Program-made: the position numbers and the translations under genes | Source: CAVUXJ01 sp963814975 | GTDB lineage: Bacteria > Acidobacteriota > Vicinamibacteria > Vicinamibacterales > CAVVIG01 | Assembly: GCA_963814975.1 (NCBI GenBank) | Contig: CAWFFB010000034.1 | Location: 1-64,000 of the forward strand | Direction of reading: 5' to 3' | DNA length: 64,000 bases | Shown here: in pieces, positions 46,371 through 57,808 of the stretch | Numbering within the stretch: the first letter of the stretch is position 1 | Layout: each line of letters opens with the position of its first letter | Notes under the pieces: generated by a model | Database searches by the model: none | Told to the model about the DNA's origin: nothing | What the model saw: only the letters and a program-made list of their open reading frames with translations

Positions 46371-46883
46371 ATGAACGCTTTTCAAATCATCGTGGTCGGT
46401 ATCGCACTCCTCGCCGTTGCATGGGACGTCGCCACCCGCCGCATTCCGAACGCGCTGACGTTCGGCGCCGCGCTCGCCGCCTTCGTCGTGCATGCGTACA
46501 TCGGCGGTTGGAGTGGCGCCGGCATGGCGGCTGCCGGCTGGGCCGCTGGCGTCGCGCTCTTCCTTCCGATCTTCGTGCTCGGCGGCATGGGCGCGGGAGA
46601 CGTCAAGCTGCTCGGGGCGCTCGGCGCGTGGCTCGGCCCGGTCGCAGTGGTCTGGGTGGCGCTCTATTCAGGCGTCGCCGGAGGGCTCTTGGGTCTGCTA
46701 GTGGCAGCCCTCTCAGGATATCTCGTCCAGGCATTCATGAACGTGTGGAGCCTGCTGATGTATTGGCGCGTGGTCGGCCTCAGACCGGCGGCGGGGCTGA
46801 CGCTCTCGACGCATGAAGGGCCCCGGCTCGCATATGCGGTTCCGGTCTTCGCAGGATTAATGGTGACCATATGGTTTCAGTAA
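46371..46883 (+). CDS. tadV: TadV/CpaA prepilin peptidase (A24 family)
   Basis: 170-residue integral membrane aspartic protease. The first conserved Asp is in AWDVATRRIPNALTF and the second in the GxGD motif GGMGAGDVKLLGALG. It lacks the N-methylation domain of PilD, as is usual for TadV. It cleaves Flp, TadE and TadG leaders after Gly at the cytoplasmic face. Follows the pilin genes by 23 bp and overlaps tadE. Confidence 0.93.
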   Translation: MNAFQIIVVGIALLAVAWDVATRRIPNALTFGAALAAFVVHAYIGGWSGAGMAAAGWAAGVALFLPIFVLGGMGAGDVKLLGALGAWLGPVAVVWVALYSGVAGGLLGLLVAALSGYLVQAFMNVWSLLMYWRVVGLRPAAGLTLSTHEGPRLAYAVPVFAGLMVTIWFQ

Positions 46884-47323
46884 GCACGACGCATCGCCTC
46901 AGGTCGGAGCGGGGAGCCGAGCTTGTCGAGTTCGCGCTGGTCCTCCCCCTCCTGATGTTCATCATCATGGGCCTCATCGACTTCGGGTTCATGTTCCAGC
47001 GATTCGAGGTGGTGACCAACGCGGCGCGCGAAGGCGCGCGCATGGCGGTCCTCCCCGGTTACGCGACCGCCGACGTCACCGCTCGGGTGCAGAGCTACGC
47101 CTCGACGGGAGGCCTCGCCACCACGAGCTCGAACCCCAGCGTGGTGGTCACGAACGTGGCGATTCCGACCGGCGGTGGGCCGGTCATGCAGGGCAAGCGG
47201 GTGCAGGTCACCTACGCCAGCCCGTACCTCTTCCTCGGACCGCTCGCGGGCTGGTTCGGCGGAACGTTCACGACCGCGAACCTCATCGGCACGGCCGTCA
47301 TGCGGGACGAGTTCGCGCCATAG
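46871..47323 (+). CDS. tadE: TadE-like pseudopilin
   Basis: 150 residues. The leader RLRSERG precedes AELVEFALVLPLLMFIIMGLI, the TadE motif with Glu +5 and a single hydrophobic helix, followed by NAAREGARMAV. The rest is a periplasmic strand-rich domain. Processed by TadV; a minor pilin-like assembly factor. Overlaps tadV by 13 bp. Confidence 0.92.
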   Translation: MVSVSTTHRLRSERGAELVEFALVLPLLMFIIMGLIDFGFMFQRFEVVTNAAREGARMAVLPGYATADVTARVQSYASTGGLATTSSNPSVVVTNVAIPTGGGPVMQGKRVQVTYASPYLFLGPLAGWFGGTFTTANLIGTAVMRDEFAP

Positions 47324-47372
47324 CGCCATTGGCCGTCATGAACAGCCTCGAACATCCAGCGGAGTCAAAGAT

Positions 47373-48239
47373 ATGAATCGCAACACTCGCACAACCGTCG
47401 TCCTCGCCGTCGCCGTCGCCGTCGCCGCGCTCGCGAGCTTCGGCGTGTATCGCGCGATCCAGCAGATGCCCGTCCGCCAGGTCGAGGTCCGCAGCCTGTA
47501 TCAGGTGGTCGCGGCGACGGACATGGGGATGGGTACCCTGGTTACCAAGGACCATGTCAAGCTCGTCGCCTGGCCCGCCAGCAGCCCGGTGTCCAAGGGC
47601 TTCACCACCATCGAGAGCGTTCTCAACCGGGGCCTCATCGACTCGGTGGCCGCCAACGAACCGCTGACCGAAACCAAGCTCGCACCGGTCGAGGCGGGCG
47701 CCGGCTTGCCGCCGTCGATTACCCAGGGCATGCGGGCTGTTTCCGTGAAGGTGAACGAGGTCGTCGGCGTCGCCGGATTCGTGGTCCCCGGCACGCACGT
47801 GGACGTGATGGTGACACTCCAGACCAGCGACACGAAGGACAGCATGACCCGAGTCGTCGTGAGCGATGTCGAGGTGCTCACGGCGGGTACCCGCTTCGAC
47901 CAGGAGAAGGCGCGCGACGGCCAGCCGATCCCCACGACCGTGGTGACGCTGCTCGTCACGCCGTCCGACGCCGAGCGGATTGCGCTCGCGGCCAGCGAGG
48001 GCGAAGTGATGCTCACGCTCCGCAATCCCATGGACCGGAAGCCGACAGAGACCACCGGCATCCGCACGGCCGCGCTGCTCGGACAGGCTCCTGCCAAGCC
48101 TCCCGTCGTGCGGGTCGATCGTCCGCGCCGCGCCGTGGCCGAACCGGTCGCCGCCGTCGTCGCCGTTGCACCTGTTTCAAAGATTTACTCCGTTGAGGCC
48201 ATCAGGGCCGCCAAACGTTCTGAAGAGGTTGTCCGCTAA
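47373..48239 (+). CDS. cpaB: CpaB/RcpC pilus assembly protein
   Basis: 288 residues with GGAG before the ATG. The N-terminal anchor is RTTVVLAVAVAVAALASFGV. A SAF/CpaB domain follows (VVAATDMGMGTLVTKDHVKL, GLIDSVAANEPLTETKL, GMRAVSVKVNEVVGVAGFV, PGTHVDVMVTL) and a TPSDAERIALAASEGEVML segment. A periplasmic protein that stabilises the secretin. The stop overlaps the secretin start (TAATG). Confidence 0.93.
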   Translation: MNRNTRTTVVLAVAVAVAALASFGVYRAIQQMPVRQVEVRSLYQVVAATDMGMGTLVTKDHVKLVAWPASSPVSKGFTTIESVLNRGLIDSVAANEPLTETKLAPVEAGAGLPPSITQGMRAVSVKVNEVVGVAGFVVPGTHVDVMVTLQTSDTKDSMTRVVVSDVEVLTAGTRFDQEKARDGQPIPTTVVTLLVTPSDAERIALAASEGEVMLTLRNPMDRKPTETTGIRTAALLGQAPAKPPVVRVDRPRRAVAEPVAAVVAVAPVSKIYSVEAIRAAKRSEEVVR

Positions 48240-49634
48240 TGTGCATCCATTCTCGTGTGATGAAGTTTCTCTCGACCTTTGCCGGCACGTCGCTCCTGCT
48301 GGCTGCCACCGCGGGCCCGCTCGGCGCGCAGGATGCGCCCGCGCCGTTCCCGCGAGTGCAGCTGACGGCCGGCCGTTCCACGGTGTTGAACACCGAGGTG
48401 GACGTCACGCGCATCGCCATCACGAACCCGGCGATCGCCGATGCCGTCGTCGTGGCCCCGCGCGAGATCCTGATCGACGGCAAATCGCCGGGCACCGTCA
48501 GCCTCATCGTCTGGGGAAACGGGTCGCGCCTGCAGTACGACCTGGTCGTCGAGCAGCCGGTGACGACGCTCGAGCAGCATCTGCGCACGCTTTTCCCGGG
48601 CGAAAACATCGCGGTGAGCACGGCCGAGGGAGCCACCATCCTGGCCGGACGCGTGTCGAGCACGAAGGTGATGCTCCGGGCGGCGGAGATTGCGGCCGCG
48701 TCGATGCCGAAGCTGCAGGTGATCAACCTGCTGCAGGTGCCTGGCGGGAACGACAGCCAGCAGGTGATGCTGCAGGTGCGGTTCGCCGAGGTGAATCGCA
48801 GGAAAGTATTGGAGGCCGGACTCAACCTGATCGTGAACAGACAAGACTTCCGCGGTCGGTCGACGACGCAGCAGTTCGCCGCGCCCGACTTCGACGACGA
48901 CAAGCCCGGCGGGCTGGTGTTCAGCGACTTCCTGAACCTCTTCTTGTTCGATCGCACGCACGGCGTCGGCGGCGTGCTCAAGGCGCTGCAGTCGACGGGC
49001 GGGTTCCAGAGCCTCGCCGAACCGAACCTGATCGCCTACAACGGACAGGAAGCGAGCTTCCTGGCGGGCGGCGAGTTCCCGATTCCGGTGGTGCAGGGCG
49101 CCACGGGCTCAGTCACGGTGGTGTTCAAGGAGTTCGGCATCCGCCTGAACTTCAAGCCGACGATCGCGGGCGACGTCATCCGGCTGAAGGTCCGGCCCGA
49201 GGTGAGCTCGCTCGACTTCAACAACGGCATAACACTCTCCGGGTTCCGCATCCCCTCGCTCATCACCCGGCGCGCCGAGACCGACGTCGAGCTCCGGGAC
49301 GGGCAGACGTTCGCGATTGCCGGCCTCATGAGCAACATCACGCAGAACGACGCGGCGGCGATCCCGCTGCTCGAGCAAGCTGCCCATCATCGGCCCGCTC
49401 TTCAAGAGCAACTCCAAGCGCGCCGAGCAGACCGAGCTGATGGTGCTGATCACGCCGCGCCTGGTCCGGCCGCTCGAGCCCGACGAGGTGCCGCCGCTGC
49501 CGACCGATCCGAACCTGTTCATCGACAAGACCAGCGATGCCGGCCGGGCTGCCGCGATGAGCGAGCGGCTGGACGGAGGCGCCGGCCTCGTGGACGCGCC
49601 GCAGTCGAGCAACGACGCCCCGGTCAAGCGGTGA
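48239..49634 (+). CDS. cpaC: CpaC/RcpA secretin of the Tad system, frameshift near 49372
   Basis: About 465 residues after repair. The signal peptide (TSLLLAATAGPLGAQ) is followed by a pilus-secretin N-domain (VNKSxx-type region at TRIAITNPAIADAVVVAP), a BON/N1-like region and the secretin core (GFQSLAEPNLIAYNGQEASF, GGEFPIPV, VRPEVSSLD, TDVELRDGQTFAIAGL). An extra base near 49372 shifts the frame; corrected it continues KLPIIGPLFKSNSKRAEQT, ELMVLITPRLVRPL to the TGA at 49632. Outer-membrane pore for the Flp pilus. Start at 48239 is supported by AGAGG. Confidence 0.92.
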
Positions 49635-49641
49635 CCCTGTG

Positions 49642-50920
49642 ATGAACATGACACATCCAACTCACCGATCGGAGCGCGGCGCCGTGCTCATCATGGTGGT
49701 GGTGGCGATGGTGGCCCTCCTGGCCTTCGGCGCCTTCGTCATCGACTACGGGATCATGTGGACCGGGCGCGGCCAGGTTCAGACCTCGGCCGATGCCGGA
49801 GCGCTCGCCGGCTCAATCTCGCTGGCGTTTGACAGCCCGACTGATTTCGCGGGCGCGAAGACCAAGGCGAGCTGGACTGCGCGGGCGAACAACGTGTGGG
49901 GGACCGCGCCGGACGTCCAGCTGACCGACGTCACGTTCCCGCCCTGCCCGGCGGGAGCCCCTGGCCTGGCGAACACCTGTGTGAAGGTGGACGCGTTCCG
50001 CAACCAAACCCGTGGCAACCCGTTGCCGACCTTCTTGGGTAATCTCGTGGGCATCACGGATCAGGGCGTCCGGGCGACCGCGACCGCGCAGATCGTCACG
50101 GGCAACAAGACGGACTGCCTCAAGCCGTGGGCCGTCATCGACCGCTGGGAGGAGTTCGGCGAGCCCTTCTCCGCCCTGTCGACGTTCGACAAATACTCCG
50201 ACGGCAAGGGCCAGGCCCCGCCTCAGGAAGCCGACAATCTACATCCCGCCGAGCGCCGGTTCCGCGGGCACCGGGTTCACGCTGCCCGCGGATCAGGGGC
50301 GGCGGTTCGCCGTGAAGACAGAGGGGGTCGACGTCTCCTCGGGCTGGTTCCGGGAGATCGCGCTTCCGCGCGCCGACGGCGGTTGGACCGGCGGCAACGT
50401 TTACCGGGACAACATCATGACGTGCGGCGGTTTGCCGTACGCGATCGCCGCGCCGGGCACTGCCTGTCCGGCCGACATCGGTCAGGGCGACGCCGCCTAC
50501 TGGGCGACGCAGGGGTGCTTCGGCGTGAAGACCGGCGGAACGGTCGGTCCGACGCGGCAGGGCATCGAGTTTCTCACCGACTCAAGACCCCGGTGCGACG
50601 TATGGCAGCTCCGGCATCGTCGGGAGCTCGTTCGACCCGCCGACCGCGAGCCCTCGCGTGGTCGCGATCGGCGTGATGGACGTGGACGACTACCTGTCGC
50701 GCAACCCCACGGGTTCGAACGGAACCGTCCGCCTCGTGAACATCTACGGGTTCTTCATCGAAGGCATGGGCGACGTCAACGCCGACGGCTCCATGACGTT
50801 GAGCGCGGGCGGCAAAGCGGTAATCGGCCGGCTGATCAGGATGCCGTCGATGGGCTCGGGTTCGTCGCCGATCACCGGCTGCTTCAGTCGTTTCTCGTCA
50901 AGATCATCCTCGTTCGATAA
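49642..50920 (+). CDS. tadG: TadG-like protein (Tad domain), several frameshifts
   Basis: About 425 residues after repair. N-terminal RSERGAVLIMVVVAMVALLA, FGAFVIDYGIMWTGRGQ and QTSADAGALAGS are the TadG/TadE-type leader, helix and post-helix motif. Frame changes occur near 50235, 50585 and 50880. The segments IYIPPSAGSAGTGFTLPADQ, MVAIGVMDVDDYLSRNPTG, LVNIYGFFIEGMGDVNADG and SFLVKIILVR join co-linearly. The end at 50920 is 11 bp before tadZ. Inner-membrane, periplasm-facing minor subunit. Confidence 0.82.
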
Positions 50921-50931
50921 CGGAGCCCACA

Positions 50932-52083
50932 TTGCCTGCTGTCATCAAGTTGATCACGTCCGACGCCCAGCTCGCGCAGCTCGTTCGCGACGCGGGCATG
51001 CCCTGCTCTGTCGTCGCGCGCGAGGCGCTCTCGACCCTCGCGCAACATGGCGGGGCGCAGCCCGACGTGCTGATCGTCGACCTTCGCGGGCAGGAAGGGA
51101 TGCCGCCCGCGATCGCCGCGCTGAAGCGCCATCATCCGACCACGGGCGTGCTCCTCGTGGCGACGAAGCTCGATCCCGCCCTCATGCTGGAGGCGATGCG
51201 GGCCGGCGTGAACGAGTTCGTCACCGAACCGCTTTCCGTCGCCGATCTTCAGGTGGCGATCAAGCGGCTCCTGGGGAATCGCGTGCCAGCCGTGCAAGGC
51301 GACACCTTCGCGTTCGTTGGCGCGAAGGGGGGCGTCGGCGCCACGACGGTGGCGGTGAACGCCGCGACGGCGTTGGCCGCGGCCGAGCCGGGCTCGACAC
51401 TGCTGGTCGACCTGAACGTGGCGTGCGGCGACGCGGCGGTCTTTCTGGGCGCGGAGCCACGGTTTTCCGTGATGGACGCGCTCGAGAACGTCCAGCGGCT
51501 CGATGCCGCCTTCTTCAAGGGGCTCGTCGTGCGCACCAAGTCGGGCCTCGACCTGCTGGGGGCGTCGGGGCGGCCGGTCACCGGCAATTTCGACTCCGCG
51601 CGCATCCGCACGCTGCTCGACTTCGCCAGCCAGACATACCGATTCACCGTGCTCGACGTGCCGCGGTCCGACACCGTCGCGCTCGATTCGCTCGACAGCG
51701 CCACGAAGATCGTGCTCGTCGTCAACCAGGAGCTCGCGACCGTCCGGACGGCGTCGCGGATGGCCGCCACCCTGCGGCAGCGCTACGGCCAGAGCCGCCT
51801 GCACCTGGCGCTCACCCGGACGGATCGGCGCGCCGAGATCGGTCACGAAGACGTGGAGCGCACGGTGGGCGTCGAGATCGCGCACACGTTCCCGAGCGAC
51901 TACCGTCTGGCGCTCCAGGCGATGAACAAGGGGCGCCCGCTGGTGCTCGACGGTCAGCACGATCTGGCGAAGGCGTTCACCGCCTTCGCGCGCGATCTGG
52001 CCGGTGTGCCGGCGCCAGCCCAGCGGGCTGAAAAAGTACGCGCGGGAGGCCTCTTCGGGCGCCTCGCTCCGCGCAAGGCGTAA
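50932..52083 (+). CDS. cpaE: TadZ/CpaE localisation ATPase
   Basis: 383 residues from a TTG start chosen for the CGGAG nine bases upstream. The N-terminal receiver-like domain lacks a clear phospho-site pocket (PDVLIVDLRGQ). A MinD/ParA-type ATPase follows with a deviant Walker A, AKGGVGATTVAVN, then LLVDLNVACGD and TVLDVPRSDTVALDS. TadZ proteins place the pilus machine at its cell position. Confidence 0.92.
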   Translation: MPAVIKLITSDAQLAQLVRDAGMPCSVVAREALSTLAQHGGAQPDVLIVDLRGQEGMPPAIAALKRHHPTTGVLLVATKLDPALMLEAMRAGVNEFVTEPLSVADLQVAIKRLLGNRVPAVQGDTFAFVGAKGGVGATTVAVNAATALAAAEPGSTLLVDLNVACGDAAVFLGAEPRFSVMDALENVQRLDAAFFKGLVVRTKSGLDLLGASGRPVTGNFDSARIRTLLDFASQTYRFTVLDVPRSDTVALDSLDSATKIVLVVNQELATVRTASRMAATLRQRYGQSRLHLALTRTDRRAEIGHEDVERTVGVEIAHTFPSDYRLALQAMNKGRPLVLDGQHDLAKAFTAFARDLAGVPAPAQRAEKVRAGGLFGRLAPRKA

Positions 52084-52110
52084 CTCGCAGAGAGAAGGAC
52101 GGACGACACG

Positions 52111-53436
<1,326 letters not shown>

Positions 53437-53444
53437 GGTTTCCC

Positions 53445-54410
53445 ATGATTATTGTTGGCATCACATTCATCGTCATCCTCGCCCTGATTACCGGGTCGTA
53501 CTGGCTGTTCGTGGCGCGGGGGGAACAGGCCGAAGGTGTGGAGCTGCGGAAGCGGCTGAAGCACTCGACCGAAACGGTCGGGCCGAAGACGTCACGCCTG
53601 CTGAATCCGCTCCAGCAGTTCAGCAGCGTCGCCTTCCTGAACGTCTCGCTGCGGAGGCTCGGTCGCATCTCCCGGCCGCTCCAGCGGGATATCACCCAGG
53701 CGGGCCTCACCATCAGCGTGTCGACGCTGTTGCTCTCGGCCGTCGCCCTCGCGGTGGTGACCTCCGTGATCGTGCGTTTCTTCACGTTCAGCACGATGCT
53801 CGCGATCGCGGCTGGCGCCGCCGCCTCGTTCGTCCCGTTCATCCTCTTGAGGCGGGCGCGCAACAAGCGGCTCCGGATATTCGAAGAACAGTTCCCCGAA
53901 GCGGTGGATCTGCTCGGGCGGGCCATCCGAGCGGGCCACGCCTTCACGACCGGCGTGTTGATGGCCGCGGAGGAGATCCCCGCGCCGGTGGGCGAGGAGT
54001 TCAAGCGCCTTTACGACCAGCAGAACTTCGGCATGTCGCTTCCCGAGGCGCTTCGCGGCTTCGCCTCGCGCATCCCGCTCATCGACGCGCGCTTCTTCGT
54101 CACCGCGGTGCTCACGCAGCGCGAAACGGGAGGCAACCTCGGCGAGGTGCTCGACAACCTGGCTGCCGTGATTCGCGATCGGTTCAAAGTGAAGCGGCAG
54201 GTGCGCGTGCTCACCGCGCACGGACGGATCACCGGATGGATTCTGGCCGGTTTCCCACCGGCGCTCGCGGCGGCGATGTTCGCGATCGCCCCAGGCCACA
54301 TGAACCTGCTGATTACCGATCCGCTGGGCATCAAGATGATCGTCGGCGCGCTGACGTTGCAGATTGTCGGCACGATGATCATCCGCAAGCTGGTCAACAT
54401 CCCCTACTGA
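53445..54410 (+). CDS. tadB: TadB inner-membrane platform protein
   Basis: 321 residues from ATG 53445, with GAGG upstream. An N-terminal helix (IIVGITFIVILALITGSYW), two central helices and the T2SSF domain (FPEAVDLLGRAIRAGHAF, VLTQRETGGNLGEVLDNLA) are followed by a C-terminal helix pair. Forms the inner-membrane platform with TadC. Confidence 0.94.
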   Translation: MIIVGITFIVILALITGSYWLFVARGEQAEGVELRKRLKHSTETVGPKTSRLLNPLQQFSSVAFLNVSLRRLGRISRPLQRDITQAGLTISVSTLLLSAVALAVVTSVIVRFFTFSTMLAIAAGAAASFVPFILLRRARNKRLRIFEEQFPEAVDLLGRAIRAGHAFTTGVLMAAEEIPAPVGEEFKRLYDQQNFGMSLPEALRGFASRIPLIDARFFVTAVLTQRETGGNLGEVLDNLAAVIRDRFKVKRQVRVLTAHGRITGWILAGFPPALAAAMFAIAPGHMNLLITDPLGIKMIVGALTLQIVGTMIIRKLVNIPY

Positions 54411-54428
54411 GGACAGAGATAACACGTC

Positions 54429-55346
54429 ATGACTCCTGAACTGTGGCTCGCCGTCGGTGGGTTGTTCGTTTCGGTCGGCCTGGTCACCGGGCTGGGCGTT
54501 TCTGCGCTCCTGGCACGCACGTCTCCTGAGCGGCGCCGTCTCCGCGAGCTAGCCGCGGGGGCCGGCGGCGCAGGCCAGCTCATCGATCAGACCCGGCTGA
54601 TGGATGAGGTGAGCCCGCGTCTGCAGAAAGTGGCCAGCAGGCTGCCGAAGTCGCCCAAGGACATGGGGCGGCTGCGCCGGCGTCTCGCGAGCGCGGGCAT
54701 CTACAGCTTCGGCGCCGCCGTGCTGTACTCGGTGCTCGAACTTGGGCTTCCGGTGCTGTTCGCCGGCGCGGTGCTGACGCTGATGCACGACCGCACCGGG
54801 TGGGCGTTGGCCGCCATTCTGGGAGCGGTCGGCTATCTGGTTCCCAGCCTCGTCCTCGGTCGCCTGATCAAGAAACGCAAGCAGCGCATCGAGAACGGGC
54901 TGCCGGACGCGCTCGACCTGATCATTGTCTGCGTGGAGGCGGGCTGCAGTCTCGACCAGGGGATCCTGAAAACTACCGAGGAGTTGGAGATCGCGCACCC
55001 GGACCTGGCCTCCGAGATGCGCACGATCACGACGGAGATTCGCGCGGGCAAGCCCCGCGTCGAGGCCTTCAAGAACTTCGCCGCGCGGACGCGCGTCGAC
55101 GATGTGCGCGCGCTCGTCGCCATGCTGGTGCAGACCGACCGCTTCGGCACGAGCATCGCGCAGGCGCTGCGGACCCATGCCGTCACATCGCGGCAGAAGC
55201 GTCGCCAGCGCGCCGAAGAGCGCGCCGCCAAGGTCGGCGTCAAGCTCGTGTTCCCGCTCGTCTTCTTCTTGTTTCCGGCGTTCTACGTCGTCACGCTCGG
55301 TCCCGCGGTGATCTTGTTCCTTCGCAGCAGCTTTTTCGCGAACTAA
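54429..55346 (+). CDS. tadC: TadC inner-membrane platform protein
   Basis: 305 residues, T2SSF type: LPDALDLIIVCVEAGCSLDQ, FAARTRVDDVRALVAMLVQT, ERAAKVGVKLVFPLVFFLFP with the final helix YVVTLGPAVILFL. Pairs with TadB. Followed by the 31-residue membrane protein gene after 34 bp. Confidence 0.94.
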   Translation: MTPELWLAVGGLFVSVGLVTGLGVSALLARTSPERRRLRELAAGAGGAGQLIDQTRLMDEVSPRLQKVASRLPKSPKDMGRLRRRLASAGIYSFGAAVLYSVLELGLPVLFAGAVLTLMHDRTGWALAAILGAVGYLVPSLVLGRLIKKRKQRIENGLPDALDLIIVCVEAGCSLDQGILKTTEELEIAHPDLASEMRTITTEIRAGKPRVEAFKNFAARTRVDDVRALVAMLVQTDRFGTSIAQALRTHAVTSRQKRRQRAEERAAKVGVKLVFPLVFFLFPAFYVVTLGPAVILFLRSSFFAN

Positions 55347-55380
55347 CCGTCAGTCAACCCGTCACAAAAGGAAAACGCCA

Positions 55381-55476
55381 ATGTCCACCATGAACCTGAT
55401 TCTCCTGATCGTCGCCGGTGTGTTCGGAGTGTTCTACATGATGCGCCGCAAGGCCCGTCTGCGCAACGAAGACTAA
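55381..55476 (+). CDS. 31-residue single-helix membrane protein in the Tad operon
   Basis: AAAGGAAA lies nine bases before the ATG. The product starts MSTMN, has one helix (LILLIVAGVFGVFYM) and a basic tail (RRKARLRNED). N-out/C-in is predicted by the positive tail. The good ribosome site and position between tadC and tadD make it very likely real. Possibly a structural accessory of the platform. No named family. Confidence 0.75.
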   Translation: MSTMNLILLIVAGVFGVFYMMRRKARLRNED

Positions 55477-55513
55477 GACCGGACACCGCCACAACCACCG
55501 GAGATCGTGACCT

Positions 55514-56461
55514 ATGACCTCAATGCGAGTCGTCGCACTGTTTCTTGGCGCCGCCCTTGCGAGCGGGTGCGCGACCAAAACCGGCGCGTCTCTCACCACG
55601 AAGTTCGTCAAGCAGGGAAAGCCCGCCCTCGACGTGGGCGGGCCTTCTCTCGGCGCGAAACTCCCGCTTCAGGAGTACATGCAGATGATCCGGCATCTGT
55701 CGGACAGACCGGTCATGAAGGAGAGTGCCGGCGCCAAGGCGGAATCTGTCGATCCGCAGCTCGCCGCGGCGTTGCGGGTCGCAGCGGCGGGGCCCTCGGC
55801 CGAGAATCATCTGCGGATCGCGCAGGAGTATCTGCGACTCGGGATTCTCGACACGGCCCACACCTACGCGAACCGCGCGTTGCTGCAGAAGCCGCGGTTC
55901 GCCGAGGCGCACGAGGTCTTGGCGAAGATCTGGCGGGACTGGGGATTCCCCGAGCTCGGGATCGGACCGGCATCGCGCGCGACCTACTTCGCCCCGGCGT
56001 CGGCTGCGGCGGAGAACACGCTCGGGACGCTGCTGGACGCGATCGGCCAGCCTGCCGAGGCACGGCGGGCGTTCGCACGTGCCGTCCTGCTCGACGCGAG
56101 AGCCGGATGGGCGCTGAACAATCTCTGTTTCGTTGAGCTGCGGATGGACCGTCTCGTCGAGGCGCGTGCGCATTGCAAGGCCGCGCTCGACGTCGACCCC
56201 CGCATGACGGCAGCCCGCAACAACCTGGCGCTCACGTTCGTCGCCTCCGGCGACGCCGCGGCCGCGCGGCAGGCGTTTCTCGCGACGGGTAATCCGGCCG
56301 GTGCGGCCTACAACCGCGGGATCGTGCTCATGGCCAGCCGGGAGTACATCCGGGCGGCCGAGGCCTTCGAGGAAGCGATCGCCGCGCGACCCGCGTTCAC
56401 GGCGGCGAAGACCCGCGCGCACGAAGCGCGGATGCTGACCATCACTTCGTACCACGACTGA
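55514..56461 (+). CDS. tadD: TadD-like TPR lipoprotein
   Basis: 315 residues. The signal peptide ends in a lipobox (ALASGC). Several TPRs follow (HLRIAQEYLRLGILDTAHTY, ENTLGTLLDAIGQPAEARRA, NNLALTFVASGDAAAARQAF). TadD proteins are outer-membrane lipoproteins needed for secretin assembly. No separate pilotin gene is visible. Confidence 0.9.
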   Translation: MTSMRVVALFLGAALASGCATKTGASLTTKFVKQGKPALDVGGPSLGAKLPLQEYMQMIRHLSDRPVMKESAGAKAESVDPQLAAALRVAAAGPSAENHLRIAQEYLRLGILDTAHTYANRALLQKPRFAEAHEVLAKIWRDWGFPELGIGPASRATYFAPASAAAENTLGTLLDAIGQPAEARRAFARAVLLDARAGWALNNLCFVELRMDRLVEARAHCKAALDVDPRMTAARNNLALTFVASGDAAAARQAFLATGNPAGAAYNRGIVLMASREYIRAAEAFEEAIAARPAFTAAKTRAHEARMLTITSYHD

Positions 56462-56470
56462 GAGTTCCTT

Positions 56471-57799
56471 ATGCTGTCCACAACGACACTCGATCTACCG
56501 ACCGCACCGGGCGTCATGCCTCCGGCGCCGAATACGCTCGAGGAGGCGGGGCTGACCCTCGACCTCATGGCGCAGCTCGCCCTCAAGCACCTGCATTTCG
56601 CCGGCGAGCTGAAAGGGTCCGGCCTCGCGGCGCGGCTCGGCCTCTCCTTCTCCGTGGTGGAGCCGGCGCTCGAATTCCTGAAGAGCCAGCACCAGATTGA
56701 GGTGGCCGGCGGCGCCATGACAGGCGCAGCGTCGTACCGGTACCGCATCACGGACGTCGGACGGACGCGCGTGGCCCTCTTCCTCCGGACCAACCAGTAC
56801 GTGGGCGCGGCGCCCGTCCCATATGCGCAGTACCGCCGGTACATGCAGGACTTCATCGCGTCGCCTCCGCGCACCGCTACGAGGGAACGGGTCCGCGAGG
56901 CACTGTCGCACCTGGTCGTGAGCCAGCCGGTGCTCGATCAGCTCGGCCCCGCGATCAACTCCGGCCACTCGATGTTCGTCTACGGGCCGCCCGGCAACGG
57001 CAAGACGGTGATCGCGCAGGCCGTTCGCAAACTGCTGTCCGGCACGATCGCCATCCCGCACGCAATCGAGGTGGAAGGGGCCATCATCCGCTTCTTCGAC
57101 CCGGTCAATCACGAGCCGCTCGACGAGGTCGAGGACGACGGGGAACGGCTCGAGTTGCCGCTCCGTCACGACCGCCGCTGGGTACGCTGCAAGCGGCCGA
57201 TGGTGATGGTCGGGGGCGAGCTGACGTTGCCGGCGCTCGAGCTGAGCTACAACCCAAGTACCGGCTTCTATCGCGCGCCCCTCCAGGCCGTGGCGAACGG
57301 CGGCGTCCTGGTGATCGACGACTTCGGCCGCCAGCAGTGTGCCCCCCGCGATCTGCTGAACCGGTGGATCGTGCCGCTCGAAAGCCGGGTCGACTTCCTC
57401 ACCCTGCAATCGGGACAGAAGTTCGAGATCCCGTTCGGCGTTCTGGTGGTGTTCGCCACCAACATCAAGCCGTCCGAGCTGGTCGACGAGGCGTTCCTCA
57501 GGCGCATTCGCTACAAGGTCTACGCCCAGGGGCCTACCGTCGGGGAGTTCACGCAGATCTTCGAAAACTGCTGCCGGGAGCGCAAACTGCGGTTCGATCC
57601 GGCGCTCGTGGCACAGCTCCTCACGCATTACTTCGAGCCCAGGAAGATCGCGCCGCGCGGGTGTCACCCCCGAGATCTGATCGACCAGAGCCTCTCGCTC
57701 GCCGACTACCGCGACGAGCCGCGTGAGCTGACACCCGAACTGCTCGACGCCGCCTGCGCCGGCTATTTCGTCGACGAGCGCGAGGGCTCGGTCACATAG
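56471..57799 (+). CDS. AAA+ ATPase of the Tad locus
   Basis: 442 residues. The N-terminal winged-helix-like domain (TLDLMAQLALKHLHFAGELK) is followed by an AAA+ module: Walker A YGPPGNGKTVIA, Walker B GGVLVIDDFGRQ, sensor-1 VVFATNIKPSEL and arginine-finger-like DEAFLRRIRYK, then a helical lid. No membrane segments. It starts 10 bp after tadD and is followed immediately by a 56-residue membrane protein, so it belongs to the operon. Not part of the classical Tad set; role unknown, perhaps in remodelling the complex or controlling pilus output. Confidence 0.85.
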   Translation: MLSTTTLDLPTAPGVMPPAPNTLEEAGLTLDLMAQLALKHLHFAGELKGSGLAARLGLSFSVVEPALEFLKSQHQIEVAGGAMTGAASYRYRITDVGRTRVALFLRTNQYVGAAPVPYAQYRRYMQDFIASPPRTATRERVREALSHLVVSQPVLDQLGPAINSGHSMFVYGPPGNGKTVIAQAVRKLLSGTIAIPHAIEVEGAIIRFFDPVNHEPLDEVEDDGERLELPLRHDRRWVRCKRPMVMVGGELTLPALELSYNPSTGFYRAPLQAVANGGVLVIDDFGRQQCAPRDLLNRWIVPLESRVDFLTLQSGQKFEIPFGVLVVFATNIKPSELVDEAFLRRIRYKVYAQGPTVGEFTQIFENCCRERKLRFDPALVAQLLTHYFEPRKIAPRGCHPRDLIDQSLSLADYRDEPRELTPELLDAACAGYFVDEREGSVT

Positions 57800-57808
57800 G
57801 AGGGAACG